A DNA stretch of 64,000 bases. Source: Spisula solida (Eukaryota > Mollusca > Bivalvia > Venerida > Mactridae). A model generated the notes under the pieces. The model had not been told where the DNA came from. It made no database searches and worked only from the letters and a program-made list of their open reading frames with translations. A program made the position numbers and the translations under genes. Each line of letters starts with the position of its first letter. Within the stretch, counting starts at the first letter, position 1. The stretch lies in NCBI GenBank assembly GCA_947247005.1, contig OX365956.1, forward strand, positions 17,504,089-17,568,088, in the 5' to 3' direction. Positions 21,842 to 36,800 of this stretch are shown piece by piece.

Positions 21842-24800
21842 GTACATTTATTAGTTACTCACTAAGCATTAAGGCACTATTTATCATTTCTTTCCATGTT
21901 GTATTTTATCGCATATTTGACGATGCGGCGTCGAATTTTTGTGTTTAAGAAATTAGCTTTTCTGAAGTTAAAATTAACACTACATTAAATTGTGTTACTT
22001 TGTGTTTATTTTATTAAGCACGTTCAATGAACTGATAAAAATGCTCGACGGAGCCTCGCATTTTATCATTTTTATTTAACTTGTTTATTAAAATTCATAT
22101 GAGAATACATTCATGAAACATGCTCTATATATTTGCTTTGATGCATATCACCACTTACAAAATGTATGCTATTTATATTTCACATCGTAGTAGTTATGAG
22201 TTACACACAGGTACAACATCTTTCACAATTTGCTTAGTCAGTTATTTCTAAAATAACTCCTCCCCGACTAAAACACAGTGCTCTTCCGTTAACATTACAC
22301 AATTTGTATAATGCGGCCAAGATATGATGGCACATAGGCTAGTCAATCTAGCACAAAGAAGCACAAAACCCAGAACTAATTGCAAAATAATTTATTTTAT
22401 CATTTTTGAGTAATATTATGTCTACACGTCAACAGGCAAAAAGTTGCAATCTTAACTATGATAGGAAATGTAAAAATATCAGCTTGAAAACACCAACTTT
22501 TAAAAGATTTATTTGAGCAAAATATTTCACCATAATTATACAATATGTACATCATGTAAGCAAAATATCAATCTTAATTGTTATAGTATGCTCATATAAT
22601 ACATCTTAACACTACAACAAACTATTTTACACTTAATTTCTTCATATTACATGATACAACATTGGCATTATATATTTAATTTCATTCAACTTGGGGTATA
22701 AAACTTACCCCACCCACCAATTCAAACAGTGAAATACAGTGATCGACATACATTAAAAAAGTCATATTAAACTAAAGTTTGATGAAATGCTCCATTAATT
22801 TATTACACTGATGAACAAATATATCACTAATAAAGTGAGCATTAACAGTTATTTAGTCAAATAGTATGGTACAAAATACATACTGCAATCACGATCAGCA
22901 TACAGCAAAATAGCAAAGTTTAAAAATTCATTCGTGTTTTGAAAAGAACCATACCTTTTGTATCAACATATAAACACGAAAGTAAAAACTAATTATTTCT
23001 AAAGACCATACATCAAACCCTCAAATATAAGACCACCATATGGACCATTGAACATTATTGTCTGACTGTATTAGTAAAACATGTACAAATACACCATCGC
23101 TTGTAAAACAACACATACATGTATATCAGTAACCGGTATTTGAAGTAGAGCATGGCTGAATGAGATTTATATAATATGAATGCCAGTTTTATCTCTTCTA
23201 TAATCTGGTAGCATGCATGCATTATTCTAAAATTCATAGTTATTAACTTCAGGAAAATCACCATCGTTTTCATAACAATAACATTGTGTAAACATCACTG
23301 GTTCGATCAATATCAAAACGCGGGAAAGTAACTAAATCATGATCACCTAAGCGCTTGTTCAGTTATTTTAAACTACTTAAGGATGAAGATGGTTGTGCTA
23401 ATGATATAGGCTAGTGGTGACGTCTGTAATCTGAACACAGAAGTTCGAATCCAATCAGAACCTTTTTCTATTTTAATTTTTTTCAGCAAATTATTTTTAT
23501 ATGGTGATAGTGATGATGATTTTGCACATTTCGTAAATGATTCTGTGACATACACTGCTGATGAATAATGTTAATTCATATAATTATAAATGCATGCATA
23601 CGTACAGAATATCAATTCATAATTGAATGTTCTAGAAAAATATAATAAAATATATTTTTAGATAAATATACAGAATAGCGAAAGCATTACAATAATAAAA
23701 ATGAAACAAGATGATCAACGTATAACGGGAGATACTAAGACAAAAAGTTTACTAGAACTGTAGAATACAAATATTTACCCCAGAAAATACACAAAATCCA
23801 GACTCGAACCAGTAACCTACATCCATAATATTATTGTATTTCGAAAGCTTTACCAACTGAGCTAGCGAGGCACATGCAAAAGTATATTTGCTCATATTGT
23901 AAAAACGTAATACAAAACAAGCGCTTATTGACCATGACTGTAAATAAGCACCCCTTTCAGTTGAAAATGAACGCGTCGGCTAATAATTAGCATGCTTAAA
24001 TGTTATTGTGCCATCATATCCTGGCCGCATTATAGCAAATATGATTAAGCAATGAGTATATGGCAATTTGTAGGTAATGAGTGAAGTTATTATACAGACT
24101 TTGACCGAGTACTAGGCCCTATTATAACAGTTATCAACCTGTCGACTTTCTGCTTCACATAATTAAAATATTAGCTATGCACGCTGTTTTGTTATAAACA
24201 AAGGTGTGCATAAAACAAATATATAATGATATACTGTTTACAGGGCAATGATAACCCATTGTCAGAGATACGTGTACATGATGTATACTCTGTCCCCCGG
24301 GAATCTGTGCATGTGTACTCTTATCTGCGAGATTCAAAGCTTGACACGCCGGATTCGGTAAGAAAGATCTTTGCTCTCTTATTTCCTGATTACATTTTAG
24401 AATCGTCTGCACTGTTTTGATATTTTGGCACAAAGACACCTTTCGTATATTGAGGGTAATGCATGTGACGATACGAAACATTCATAGCGAAATAACCAAA
24501 CTTCATAGGCGAACACATGAACTTATTAATTGATTACTGTTCCTGTCAGCGAATGATCGTGTAATATCGAAATTAGTAGGGCGAATACATAATAATTGAG
24601 CTGATTTCTCGATCTTTCGAGGCTACGTCAATACAAATACTTAAAAAAGACTAATTTCATATTGGTCCTTATTTCACTACAGATGTAGATTGTCAGAATC
24701 CCATTGTATGTGTTACTACTTGTATATTTCACAGATTGTAAGCAGCGGTTCTGTGACAATCATGAATGTTGGAGGTCAAACACGGAGCATCAATGCGAGT

Positions 24801-27800
24801 AATTTGCAACAAGTATGCTCATGCCTAATTTTTGTTCATAAGTCATCAATTAGATATTGTTTTATATTCCCATTTATGCTTTACTTACAGTATGTCAAAT
24901 GTCCAATCATATCGCTGGCTTAGAATCATTTCGCTTTGCACCCTCAATCATAGTTAGATAAGGAAATCTGAAATAAAATATTATTATTCATTCAATTTCA
25001 CTTGCTGGAATGGTTTGGTCTACCTTTCTTGTATCTTTGTTGTGTATTGTAGCCCGTTAAATAATAAATAGGACGCCTTCCCCGGGAGTGAAAGGCTGCA
25101 GTTTCGATTCCAGACCTCAACATCCAAAAGGCTTAGCATTGTATTGCTATTGCTCCCTCCCTTGGATTGCAGTTTATGGACTAGATGAATCGGTGATACT
25201 GATTGTTCCATATTGTAGATACACCTTTTTAAAAGAAGTACAATTTGACAAATGATAAAGTGAGTATATGTACGTCATAATATAGAATTAATACCTCAGC
25301 TTGTTTCTGTCTGCAGTAACATTTAAAGAAGGCCTAATGTGTTGCGATTTTTAAAATTTCAGAACTATGATAACCAACCGCCTCTGAATGCTGAGACAGA
25401 TATTACACAAATTGGCGAAAATGACAGGAAAATGGATGATTCTGAAGCAGAATCTGAACATGTATCAACGGTAATGATGGCTTCAGAGATATAATTATGT
25501 GGAATCATTTTTAATTAGGTCAGAGTTATACAGGAATGTTAGGTTCATGAATGACGATGTTACATTCACGAAACATGTTTAATCCTATGGGTGCATATAA
25601 TAAGTTCCTCCCCAGCACTTTATTCGACGATGTCTTTCACTATTTGGTGCCGTGACCAGGATCGTCGTTTATTTTGTGTACATAACAAAATAGTAAGATC
25701 ATTTTTAGCTGTATTTTGTTATGATTAAATTATTAATATCATTGAATTGAGCATTTTTTTGTTTCATTTTAGTATAACAACAATTTCTTCCTTGGACGAT
25801 CAATGCGGACTCAGCTCAGGAAGGAAAATGCGTCCAGCGGCCCTACTAATGAGTCTGGTGTTGTCAGTAAGAGCAAGAGCCAGAATGAAGAGGTAAAACA
25901 CAAATCTCAAGTACAACACAGAAAGCAACAATCAATAGAAACAGTTTTACGAAATGACACAGTCACAAAGTACACTCAACCGATTTAGAAACACAACTAT
26001 TTTGGGGGCTGGTATATTTTGTATAAATCATTATTTGAAATGAGTTTAAATCAATAAGTGGAACGAGAGTCGTACGCCTGGTATGATTTTCGCGATAAAA
26101 CATTTCAATTTAACACATTATGTCATATTGGTGTTATTTTCATTATTTACACATGACACCAGAACAAAACCACTGGGCGTTACAATGATACCCCGACCGA
26201 AAAACATCAACTGAGTTGAGAAATGAGTTCTATATGGTGCAACGCTTTTAGGATATATAGAGCATCATTGACGTGCTTTAAGCATATATGTGACGTTTAA
26301 TCATGACAAAGTCGTTTAACTGTCGTCTGGTGATGATCTTTAGACTTACACAGTATTTTCAAGAAGCAGTTAACACCTACGATTGGCAGAGTCAGGTTAG
26401 CTGACGATACAAGCACGTAAATGATGGCAACATATGAATGTTATTTATGAAGACACCACTTCTGGTCAACAAATTTTGGTGCTATACCTACAGTTTGAAG
26501 GCAATAATGCGTACGATTTAGTCATTTCGCTAAAAAAATACATTTCATAACATTTTGTTTAGTGTGACCAAAATTGAAAATCGCTTATTTTTTCTGTCTT
26601 CTTATTTCCCCTTACGTATTCAATTATCGACTTCCGGTTACGTTTTTGAGATGTCATAGACCTAGGACAGGTATTATTTTTAACCACCGGACACAATGCA
26701 GCGTATGCTAGATCGGCAACAAATTACTGACAGCTTTTGGTACGACTGAGGAGATCATTGAATTTTTCTCCTAAAGCTTAATTTAAAGGCAGGCATAAGT
26801 ATCCGTCAAGAAGTGCATCAGCAAGCAGAAACTTCAGAGCGTTTAAAGTGTTACGTGTTTTCCTTATAGATGGGTGGAACAGCATTCTATAATCCCACAT
26901 TTATTATTGATTTGCATAGCAAGTTGCAGCTTATAAATACACTATTAATTTTGCGAATTTGACATTGTGGATCAATACGTTTCGTGATTTGGTTTTGTGA
27001 CCATGTTAATCATGATAACATAATTTTTTTCACATATTTGACTTCATGAATTGATTTCATCATGTGCAAATTTTCAATTCAATTGAAGCTCCATAACTGG
27101 TTAAAATGTATCAAAAACCCGATCTTGCGTTTTTAAATCGGTTAAGTGTAATTGTTTGGAATTTTAAACTTACTCAATACATTAATTACTGGGAGATTGT
27201 ACAATCTGAACCTATACTTAAGATTATATGTATGTATTATTATATTTAATTTCATCATAATTATGTCCTGTTATAATCATCGAGACTAAAGAGAAGAATA
27301 GAAAGGTTATTTTATTCATTTATTATCGTGAATTCACAGACTTTCCCTTATGAAGAAAAGCACCAATACGTAGATGAGAAAAAGCCAGCAAAGGGGGTAA
27401 GTGCGAATTAATAATATTTGCATTTATTGTTGAATAATTGGCATCACATCGGTACCAGTATGTATCATACGTATGTGTGTACGTCATACCTGTGTTAAGT
27501 TGTTGATTTCATTGTGCCTTGTGTAGTTCCTACAAGACGTCTTATTGTGTTAAACATTGGTATTGACTTATCTTCACGTTATTGTTTTTGTAAAAAGATT
27601 ATATTAAGTCAGACAGGAAAGGCAGCACTCAACTTTCCCAGCCTAGCACAGAAAACATTAAAAACACACAAAGCACAACGCCCAACTAAACAAGCGCAGA
27701 TCCGTCCAAGTCCAAGCTGTCGAAAAGTATAATAAATTATAACTAGATGAATGACCCAGTAGAAAAGATTCAGCAAACAAAAGGCGGAATGCCTACGGTG

Positions 27801-30800
27801 AATGACCTAGTTACAACAGTAAAACTGCTGAACTACATAGTTTTAGCAGCCTTTAGTCTCAAAAGTTAAATAACAGTATTAAAACGTTGAAAGGCCCGTA
27901 TAGTCGTATGACCTACTTTACTAATTGAACAAATCGAGATATGACGTAATGAACAAGTCTTTAAGAATTGCAAGCAATACAGAAGTCCCCTACCGGTTTA
28001 AAGCCATATTCAATGTGTCTGTTGCCATAGCAACCACAATTCCCGTCAGAACCAAAACTGACGGACTGATGGCAAACCAATAGTCCCCTAAAATTTAACT
28101 TTGTACAGTTTCTAGCAATATCAGCACCGCATTTCGACATAATAGCCCTACTGTTTATCATAATAAAACAGTGTTTGACACCATAACATAGGTAAAGCGT
28201 TTCATATATATATGTGTGTGCTGCAAAAAGGTATTGTCATCAATAAAGGTTTGTTTTAAAGCCGGAAACCGAGATGGTATCAATTACCGTTTATTAACAT
28301 ACACTCTAAGGCACCAAACATATCATATATTTAAGTATTATTTACAATGCATGATTAAATATATGATCTGCTAATAACCATTTATAGTTTTTAATTAAGG
28401 CGTTGCATTGTGTATTTAAACAACATTCTCGTTTAGGCCAGTTCTTGACGATTTGTGACATCTGCCTACAATAGATTTGTAACATAAACACAGGGTTTCA
28501 ACTCTGTCATAGAGGTGTTAACTCATCTATTGTGTCACTCCCAAGGAGACATATAGAAAGCCGAATCTCGCATGTCAGAGATTTGACCCTGTGGTAAAGT
28601 ATATATTATCAATGATGATTGTCCCCAAGTGATGTAACAGTTTATCGTATTGTAGGATAACTGTTTCCCGAAACTTGTATTGTTCTGTATTGTCCTATTG
28701 GCTCTGGTTGCTGGTGTTGTGGTGTTGATTTACTTCAAGAAAGAACCGGAATCAAACAGTATGTGTCATAACAGTATATTGTTGATTTTCATACCCGTTT
28801 AAATGTTTAGCCTATGTACATGGCAAAAAGTATTTTACACTGCCGCTGGATGCAGTTTTGTTCATGGTTTGTGTGTGTGCTTCAGAATTTGTATTTTGAT
28901 GTTTATCATGCAGTTTATCAATGCAACTAAAACAAGCTAGACTAGATGATATTTTTATATTTGCACAACGCTTCCTTCCTCGGCGTTGTGTAAGATAGCT
29001 AGGTCCCTGCTGAATGTTTCATTAGCCTATATTTAACAGTATTTCATAGCTACTACAGGTCGGGTTTCTTACAAAATTTCAAACGAAACGATAGTAATGA
29101 CTTCCATGGTATATTGAAAGAGGTTTCGTTGTCTATGATTATTTATTTGTACATGATTCATTAATTTGGTTTCTTCAGGACGGGAAGGGTTTGTTATTCC
29201 AAGAACAACAGGTATGCTTCATTCGATTTTTATTATCCTTGTATTACGATTTAGGTTATGTCACAATATACATGTAGATGTAGTTAACGAAACTCGACCA
29301 CTGTGCCATACGTAAGTTTGATAATCGGTTTGGCAGTCTTGTAGGTTACGTTCCGATTTCCAAAACGCCCAAAGTTCAAACAAGTAGTGTCCTTATTTTA
29401 TAATTGTCAGCTCGATATTGCTTCCACAATAAGGTGTGTTAGTACGTTTGACCTTATCCGGAAAATAATTGAGGACAATTCAATGTATATTTGTTAGCTT
29501 CTTTGTTACCATGGTATGGGGTGTCGTGGACGCGAGCCGTTGCTCTATCTTTAAGTTCCATGTCACGCATGTAGTCTAAATGTCTTAATAACCATAATTG
29601 AGTTTTTGCGTCAACGAGCTCGGCATTTGACATAACATACATGTAGATGTAGTTAACGAAACATTATGTATTGATACCAATTAGTTTACGTACAGATGAC
29701 ATAATGCCTTATATGTTCCGTTGCAGTAATAACAAGAACATGAATGTTAAGCAATTTCCTTCTCACATCATTTTATAACTTGGCAATATGTTACACAGTG
29801 GTCGAGTGGATTGCCCTCTTGACTACGGATAGGGAGTCCTGTGTGCGAATCTCGACCGGAGTACTTGGTACTTACATAAACGTTTCCATTGTTTTTCACC
29901 CACCTTTAAAAGATAAACTGATACAAGTGATTGTGTCATATTTATCGGTGTTGTTATTACACCAGGCACGTCTAGCAGGAAAGATTATGAAGGGACAGGC
30001 ACTTACGACTGCCCAATTAGATGACAAACAAACAAAACAAAATGTGGCATTTAACATGCAGGCGTTTTGCCATTGCATACTCTAATTGTCTGTTGATTCG
30101 CAATTGTTTAAAATATGATGTACTCTTATGTGTTTGATATTAACCATATTAGTTATACATGTCTTACAAAACAGCCATGTTGGAAGCTTTCCCAGTAATA
30201 TTGTTTTCATTTTGTAGAAAAACCAAGAACAGTATATGAAGGTAAAGTTTTGCTAATACATGTATATTAATTTATAACTGCTTTACATAAAATTAAATTT
30301 AATTATAAGTCCTTCTATAACGTTCAACGTGTTGGTAATGGCTTATCATTTACTAAAATGCCGTATATAATCAGACACATTCAAACTGTTGTGATTTAAG
30401 TTATACACTCTTTTTCATATCATGTTTCTTTTTTTAAGATTCAATAAAAAAGTGTCGTTGGCCTAGATTTCTATGAATGTTGGTATCTACATAAAATAAG
30501 TAACATGCATCTAATTAATTTCTATTAATTATATACCTCGAAAGTCTAACGTCCTCTCAGTGTATAAAATGTTCCAACGAGGTTGTTTTCAAAGTCTTCA
30601 AGTAAATGCATTTTATTATTAAAGTTAAGTTCTGAAATAAGAATACGATAGGACATAGTGAACATATACTACTCAAAATTTGATAAGGGTCAAAATTTAT
30701 CCTGCGTATCATTGTTGTTAGATATGATGGAACATGTTTTAATGGATTTAAATTCAGCATAAATCTTTTCTGTATCTATCGAATAGATGAAATAATGAAA

Positions 30801-33800
30801 ATAACGAATTATTAAAGCGTAACGACGGCTTGGGTGGGATAGGGGTTGAATAACGACATTTCGTTGGTAAGGGCTGAGAAAAGAAAAACTGAGAGGAGCA
30901 GTTTTAAGTAGTAATTGTTGGTCGACATTAACTCTTAGTAACGTGTTTGGTGTCCACGTGCATTAACATCCGCTTGACCTCGCCTTCGCATACTGGTAAT
31001 AAGCTTACGAATTTTGTGCTGCGGTATACTGGTCCACTGCTCTAGCAGAGCTTCTCTAAGCTGTCTGATTGGCGTAGGCTGCTCAGTACGAGCTGAAATC
31101 GCTACCTGAAGCATGTCCCAGACATGCTCAATCGGATTTAAATCCGGGGATCGAACAGGCCAGTCCATGCGAACTATTGTTGCATTTCGAAGGTATGCAT
31201 TTGTCACACGAGCCCTATGTGGACGTGCATTATCGTCCATTAAAATGAAATCTGGGTCAATAGCACCAGCGTACGGGCGAACATAAGCGTCCAGAACTTC
31301 ATTAATGTACCTAACAGCTGTAACTGAGCCGTTTTCAAAAAAGTGTAGCTCCGTCTTTCCTTGGACGCTGCTTCCAGCCCAAATCATAACCGAACCCCTC
31401 CATATCAATCTTGCTCAGCCACAAAAACAGGTGCAAACCGCTCATTACGAATTCTCCAGACTCAGGACCGCCCGTCTGTGAAATCGACACAGAACCTGGA
31501 CTCGTCAGAAAAAAGACAGGGTCCAGTCTTGGAGTCTCCATGTGACATGGTCTTGGGCCCATTGCAGATGTTCTTGCAAGTGAGGCAGTTGAAAAGGGAT
31601 GCGAAAAGCTGGTCTTCAAGCATTCATTCCAGCATTGGGCGACGATTCCTCACGGTTTCGGTGGATACTCTTACGCCAGTTGCATTCTGGAAGTTGTTAC
31701 GAATGATTGAGGCAGTTTTAAATCGGTTTCTGCGAGCTTGGACGGTGATAACACGGTCTGAGCCTCATTTGTTAATCTTGTTAGGCCTTTCCATGTCGAT
31801 GCATGACCTTGACGTGTGTATGGAAGCGTTGGCGCATCCTTCCGACGACGCTCTGTGACACACCCTGTATATGGACAACCTCTCTTTGGTTGAACCCTGC
31901 TTCAAGCATTCTGATGCGTCTATTTATTTCATCTGCACTCAGACGCCTGTTAACACGTTCATCCGCCATAGTTTCTTGTAGTGTAAGCCACGAGAGTAAT
32001 TTGCAATGAAACCAAGTGTTCAGTTAAGACTTGTACCCTCGGGTACATGTACTTCAACCACCTGTTTTCCGGGTGTAAGTCATTCACCGTGCTCCTCGTG
32101 AGAAACACCATGACATTTGGCTGTGTAAACGACATAATGTGCTATCCAGTAACATGCATGTACTTACTACAATGAAAAAAATGATACCTGCCAACAATCA
32201 ATTCATAATATACGATTTCATTCTTGACCCTTATCAAATTTTGAGTAGTATATTAATCATACAGAACTGGTTTGCCAAACGCATACTTTCATATACCATA
32301 AGTACATGTAAAGAGTAGTTTTTAAAACATTGTTTTCTACTTTTCTCAAACTAGCACTTTTGTACTTACGACCTTCTGCTTCTAAGCCAGCGATATGGAC
32401 AATATATTTTCTGTTACACGTGATTCTTCTTTTATTTCAATACTAGAAATTTGCCCTACGGTCAGTTTGAAATTTCGGGACCAGATTTCGTTCTCCTGTG
32501 ACCTAGTAGCTGCCGATGTTCTACCACATCGCCTTACCCACATCCGGGTACGACCCCCGCTATACTGGAATGAGGGAAAGCCTTTTCATGTTGAAATTAA
32601 AGACAAATTCAAGACAATTACGAGTAATGAAACGGTATCTAATAAAATTACATTATTTATTTGTGAACCTATTTTGATCTATTGTTTTCTGTCTCGAACG
32701 TTACAATATTCGCTAAATTTTATTTGTGCGCTACGTTTATATTTTCTTACTGATGTTGAATAAGTTTTCATTTATATTCTATAATTTGTATTTACATGTA
32801 TATACTCGTACAACATATTTTTTATTTATATTCGGTATTGTCCAATTTACATGCAATATTTTTTATTTATATTCAATATAAATTATGCATTTTTTCATTT
32901 ACAAATGTCTTTATGCAATTACTTACTTGTATTAAGTGTACATAATTATGTCAGAAATCTGACAGGCTAGTATCGGATCACTTTTATCTGTTTACTGGGG
33001 TCACTATAGGATAATCTAAGACTCAGACATGAAAATCTGGGCGCATTTAAAACAATTCACTGGTCTACATGTACCACGCCATACCAATGCCATACAACCA
33101 ATAAGAGACATCCGTACATATCGCTTTTAAAGGTGCTGCCTCACAGAATGGGCTAAAATTTTTGTATATCGTGATTTTCCAACCTAACCAAGTATTGATG
33201 TAATAGAAAGCCACTGACTGTTTCTTTATGAAAGATTTGGTGCAGATAAGCAATTTAACCACTCTTGATATCGCCCACTGAGTATTTTTTTCTTGAAAAA
33301 AATCGCTAAGTTTCCTTCCAACATGCTTTGTGAATTATGTAATTCACATATGATTGAACTGTAACATCAACATACTACAGCATAAACATCAGTGAGGTAT
33401 TTGGTTCGTTTTTCGATTCGTTTCCATCAAATGCGAAAATGTTTTAGGCAATTTAAGTAAAAGTAGTGTTAATTCTATAGGGTATTAATACCCTATAGAA
33501 ATTTTGATGTCAAAATACTAAATAACTACAAAATGCCGGAAGTTTCACAAGTTATTTTAGATGTCAGTGTGGTTGTTTATGGGATATACAGGCAACTATA
33601 CCAAAATTATGTGAATATTTGACAATTTTATTTTATTTTTGGTATGTGAGGCAGTCCCTTTAAAGTGAGCTTTGTACACACAAGAGGTCGTGCTATACGT
33701 TTATAAAAATGTTGACGATTAAAACCAATGTTATGTTTCATTCTATATTTAGACGACTGACTGGAATGCTGAAATTGACCACGCCTATCGCATTCTAATG

Positions 33801-36800
33801 ATCGAAGGTTCCCGTGTAACGTGTAATGCAGATGGTAGATTTGAACTTGAATTTGTTGGAAGAAACGAAAGTCTACTTAACACATCGGTTACTATCATCG
33901 TAAAAAGTATGACATTTAAATATCAATTTATTACAGTATAGTATAGTATATTATACGTAAGTTGTCCCAGAATAGCGTATAATCACGTTATATCTTGAAC
34001 ACTATCAAGTATTGTTTGTCGAAATTATAGTAAACACTTAGCGAATTTATTTCTTGACAAACTAGCAAAATTCCATTACATATTATCTAAAAACCTACAA
34101 ATTGTGTACGTTTTACGAACGCCATGTGAAGTCGGGGGCGCCACAGAACGTCAACGTCAACACTCGCCTACGACGTCATGCTAGCACAGTTCTCCAAAAT
34201 ACTTCCCTTCGTGAGCAACACACTTTTAATATTATATGCCGATGTTGTGATAAACCATTTGAGATCTTATTTTAAAAATCGCTAACTGAATCAGACTGTA
34301 ACCTTGAATCGTTAACAAGGATTGTATATAATTATAAACGTTGATTTCAGCCTTTGATTTATTGACATTTTGTTTTAGGCTTCGTTATGTAAAATACTAG
34401 TCCTAGCTCCAGAACCTGTTTTGTGACAGGTACCAAAACGCATTCGTCGAAGTCGACATCTTGGTCGATGGTAATAAGTTGAACTTATCGACAAAGGTGG
34501 ACTTAAACCCCGGTCGGCTTCATTTTTTGTACACTTATTGTTGTATGGTTATGAACCAGTTCTCTATATGTTGTAGACGAAGGCCTATGAATATTACGTA
34601 CAGTACTATGTAACTTTAATATAACTTAATTGTCGAAGTGATTGTTGTATTTGTGTTCAAAGACATTCTTTCTCCACGGTATGTATGTATGATTCTGTTT
34701 GGTGTAACCATATACTTGTTTTTTTTTCTGCGCTCACAATATTTCTGCTTTATTTGCGATTGATCAGGACTCCGCAGAAATTTTATCAGCAGAATGTCTG
34801 ACATTATTTATTTTGTTTTTGTTTCAATGTTCGTTTGCAAACAACCTTACAACCTTAAAATATCAACGGTATATTGTGTACTTTTATGTTTTCAGCAGAA
34901 AATTTCAGCAGAATAATACTGTTGTTCAGGCCGTTATGATTATTACACCTGTTTTGCATTGTAGGCGAGGTGCATCGTGTGAATGTGTCATTAAGTCAGA
35001 ACATAGAGAAAAATCCTGATGACTTCGTTCTAGGTTGTTCTACAAACTCTGGCTGTGAAACATCCCATGTCGATTTCTTCGCTGTACTTAATAACAAAAC
35101 ACAAAAGCTAATAGGTATTTAACTAATTGATTTAAGTCAGTCATTTACATACAAACTCAGATTGTACATAAACATTGTGTGTTCTTCTTACCAACCTCTA
35201 AGTTTAACCGATAATACATGTATGAGTTCGTAGCCTAGTGGCTAAGGTATTGTTCCGTGTTAATGTTATTAATACTTTCCTGTGACGATTCCACTAGCTT
35301 TGTCTTGAAGGACACTTTTCCATTTCTATTTTCAGACGTGAATTTTACTTGTACTGTAACGTACGATGTGTATAATGGGTATAATGTAGCCTGTTTTGGA
35401 ACAATACCCGACTTTCTTTTGTCGAAGTTCGAAAAGATAACATGTGTGCCGAAATCGTCAATACTCAGTGAGACAGCTAAAGACGAGCTATCAACAGAAA
35501 TTGAGCTTCCAGAGTGTAACCTCACAGAACGTAAGCTTATCAACGGTGTTTAAATTTTCCATTGTTTTGCATCGATCATTGCTTCATAACCTAGCTCACA
35601 AGGCGATAAAAACCAATGAAACATAAAAAACAATGAATTTAATAATTTAACAGGGATAACAATTTGTTCAACTGTAGGTGTCACACAATCGTTAAAGCTC
35701 GGCCATTTCCGTTAGTCTCTGGCAAATAAACCTCGTGTCTAAGTGTAGTTATACACCAATCTGATTCGCCTGAGTTATAAGTCCCAGCTACGTTCGCGTG
35801 AAAGTAACATATTGTGTATCCGTCAATAAGATGGTTATTTTATCTTTCCCTAACAGTGTTCTTATTCTTATGATCATACGAAGTCATATCATAAAAGAAA
35901 TACCCTATATCTTTAAATATTATTCATAATTTATATTTCCCATCCACGTGTTGAAAACATCAACAAACATGAACCATATTGAATTGCGGGAAAGCGGATT
36001 TGTTTACAAAATATACTACTTGACTTTCGGTTCATATCAAGTTAAAATATCGCCTGTACACATGTGATTAATCCTTGTGTGTAATTTTATAGTGTGTATT
36101 TACAGGTATAATATATCTGTATAGATCTATTTATTTGTGTGAACATGTATTGGCATAATGTGTACTGGTGACAGGGGGCTGTCATTTTCAAATCATGTGA
36201 CTGAAAATAGTTCAATATGGCGCCTTGTTATGTCGGAGGTATATTGCAATGAATAAAGGTCGAGGTGATCAGAATGCTGTAGGTGTGTGTGTGTTTGTGT
36301 GTTTGTGACTACAGCTGTACTTCCTTAAACAGTTTGAATCTTCCACGCTCATTTTTCCCTTGTCCGATTCTTAATTATCTTTTTAAACAACCGTTAACAA
36401 TCATGTATGCAAAGTCATTGTTATATATGTTTTGTGCATTTGTATTTGTATCCTTGTCATCCACATGTTCCTAGTTGCGCCTTTTATGTTCCATTGTTTC
36501 TTTTGAATGCTGCCGTCAGTCTCAGAATTATTATTATATGTTTAGGTTGTAATCCATGAGCAGTATTGTCTGTCTTTATAACATGCCAATTCATTTTATT
36601 TTTTCTAGACTGTGGATACAAATGTAAAGACGACTCGGATTACTTTGTGGTTAGCAGTGGTCGCTGTGATATTTTTCATCGATGTTATGGAAACAACCAA
36701 GTAGCTACATCGTACTGTGCTCCAGGGACGTTCTTTGATCCGGGAGATTGTGCGTGTCGTCATACGGGAGATTTACCATGGTGCCAGAAGAACGGTGCTC

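Larger units (their letters stand above)
22307..24036. mobile_element. possible ~1.7-kb element with ATAATGCGGCCA inverted ends (intron 1)
   Basis: TATAATGCGGCCAAGATATG and, inverted, TATAATGCGGCCAGGATATG, both followed by ATGGCACA, lie 1.7 kb apart. No transposase frame is recognisable between them; two tRNA-like sequences lie inside. Confidence 0.45.

Noticed and set aside
29730..29760. Extra exon after GTTGCAG at 29729 in the chitin-binding gene
   Set aside because: In the required phase it reads VITRT then TGA, and no donor follows; kept only as a possible alternative 3' end.
31361..31858. 165-aa plus-strand open frame
   Set aside because: Antisense shadow of the minus-strand Tc1 transposase relic.
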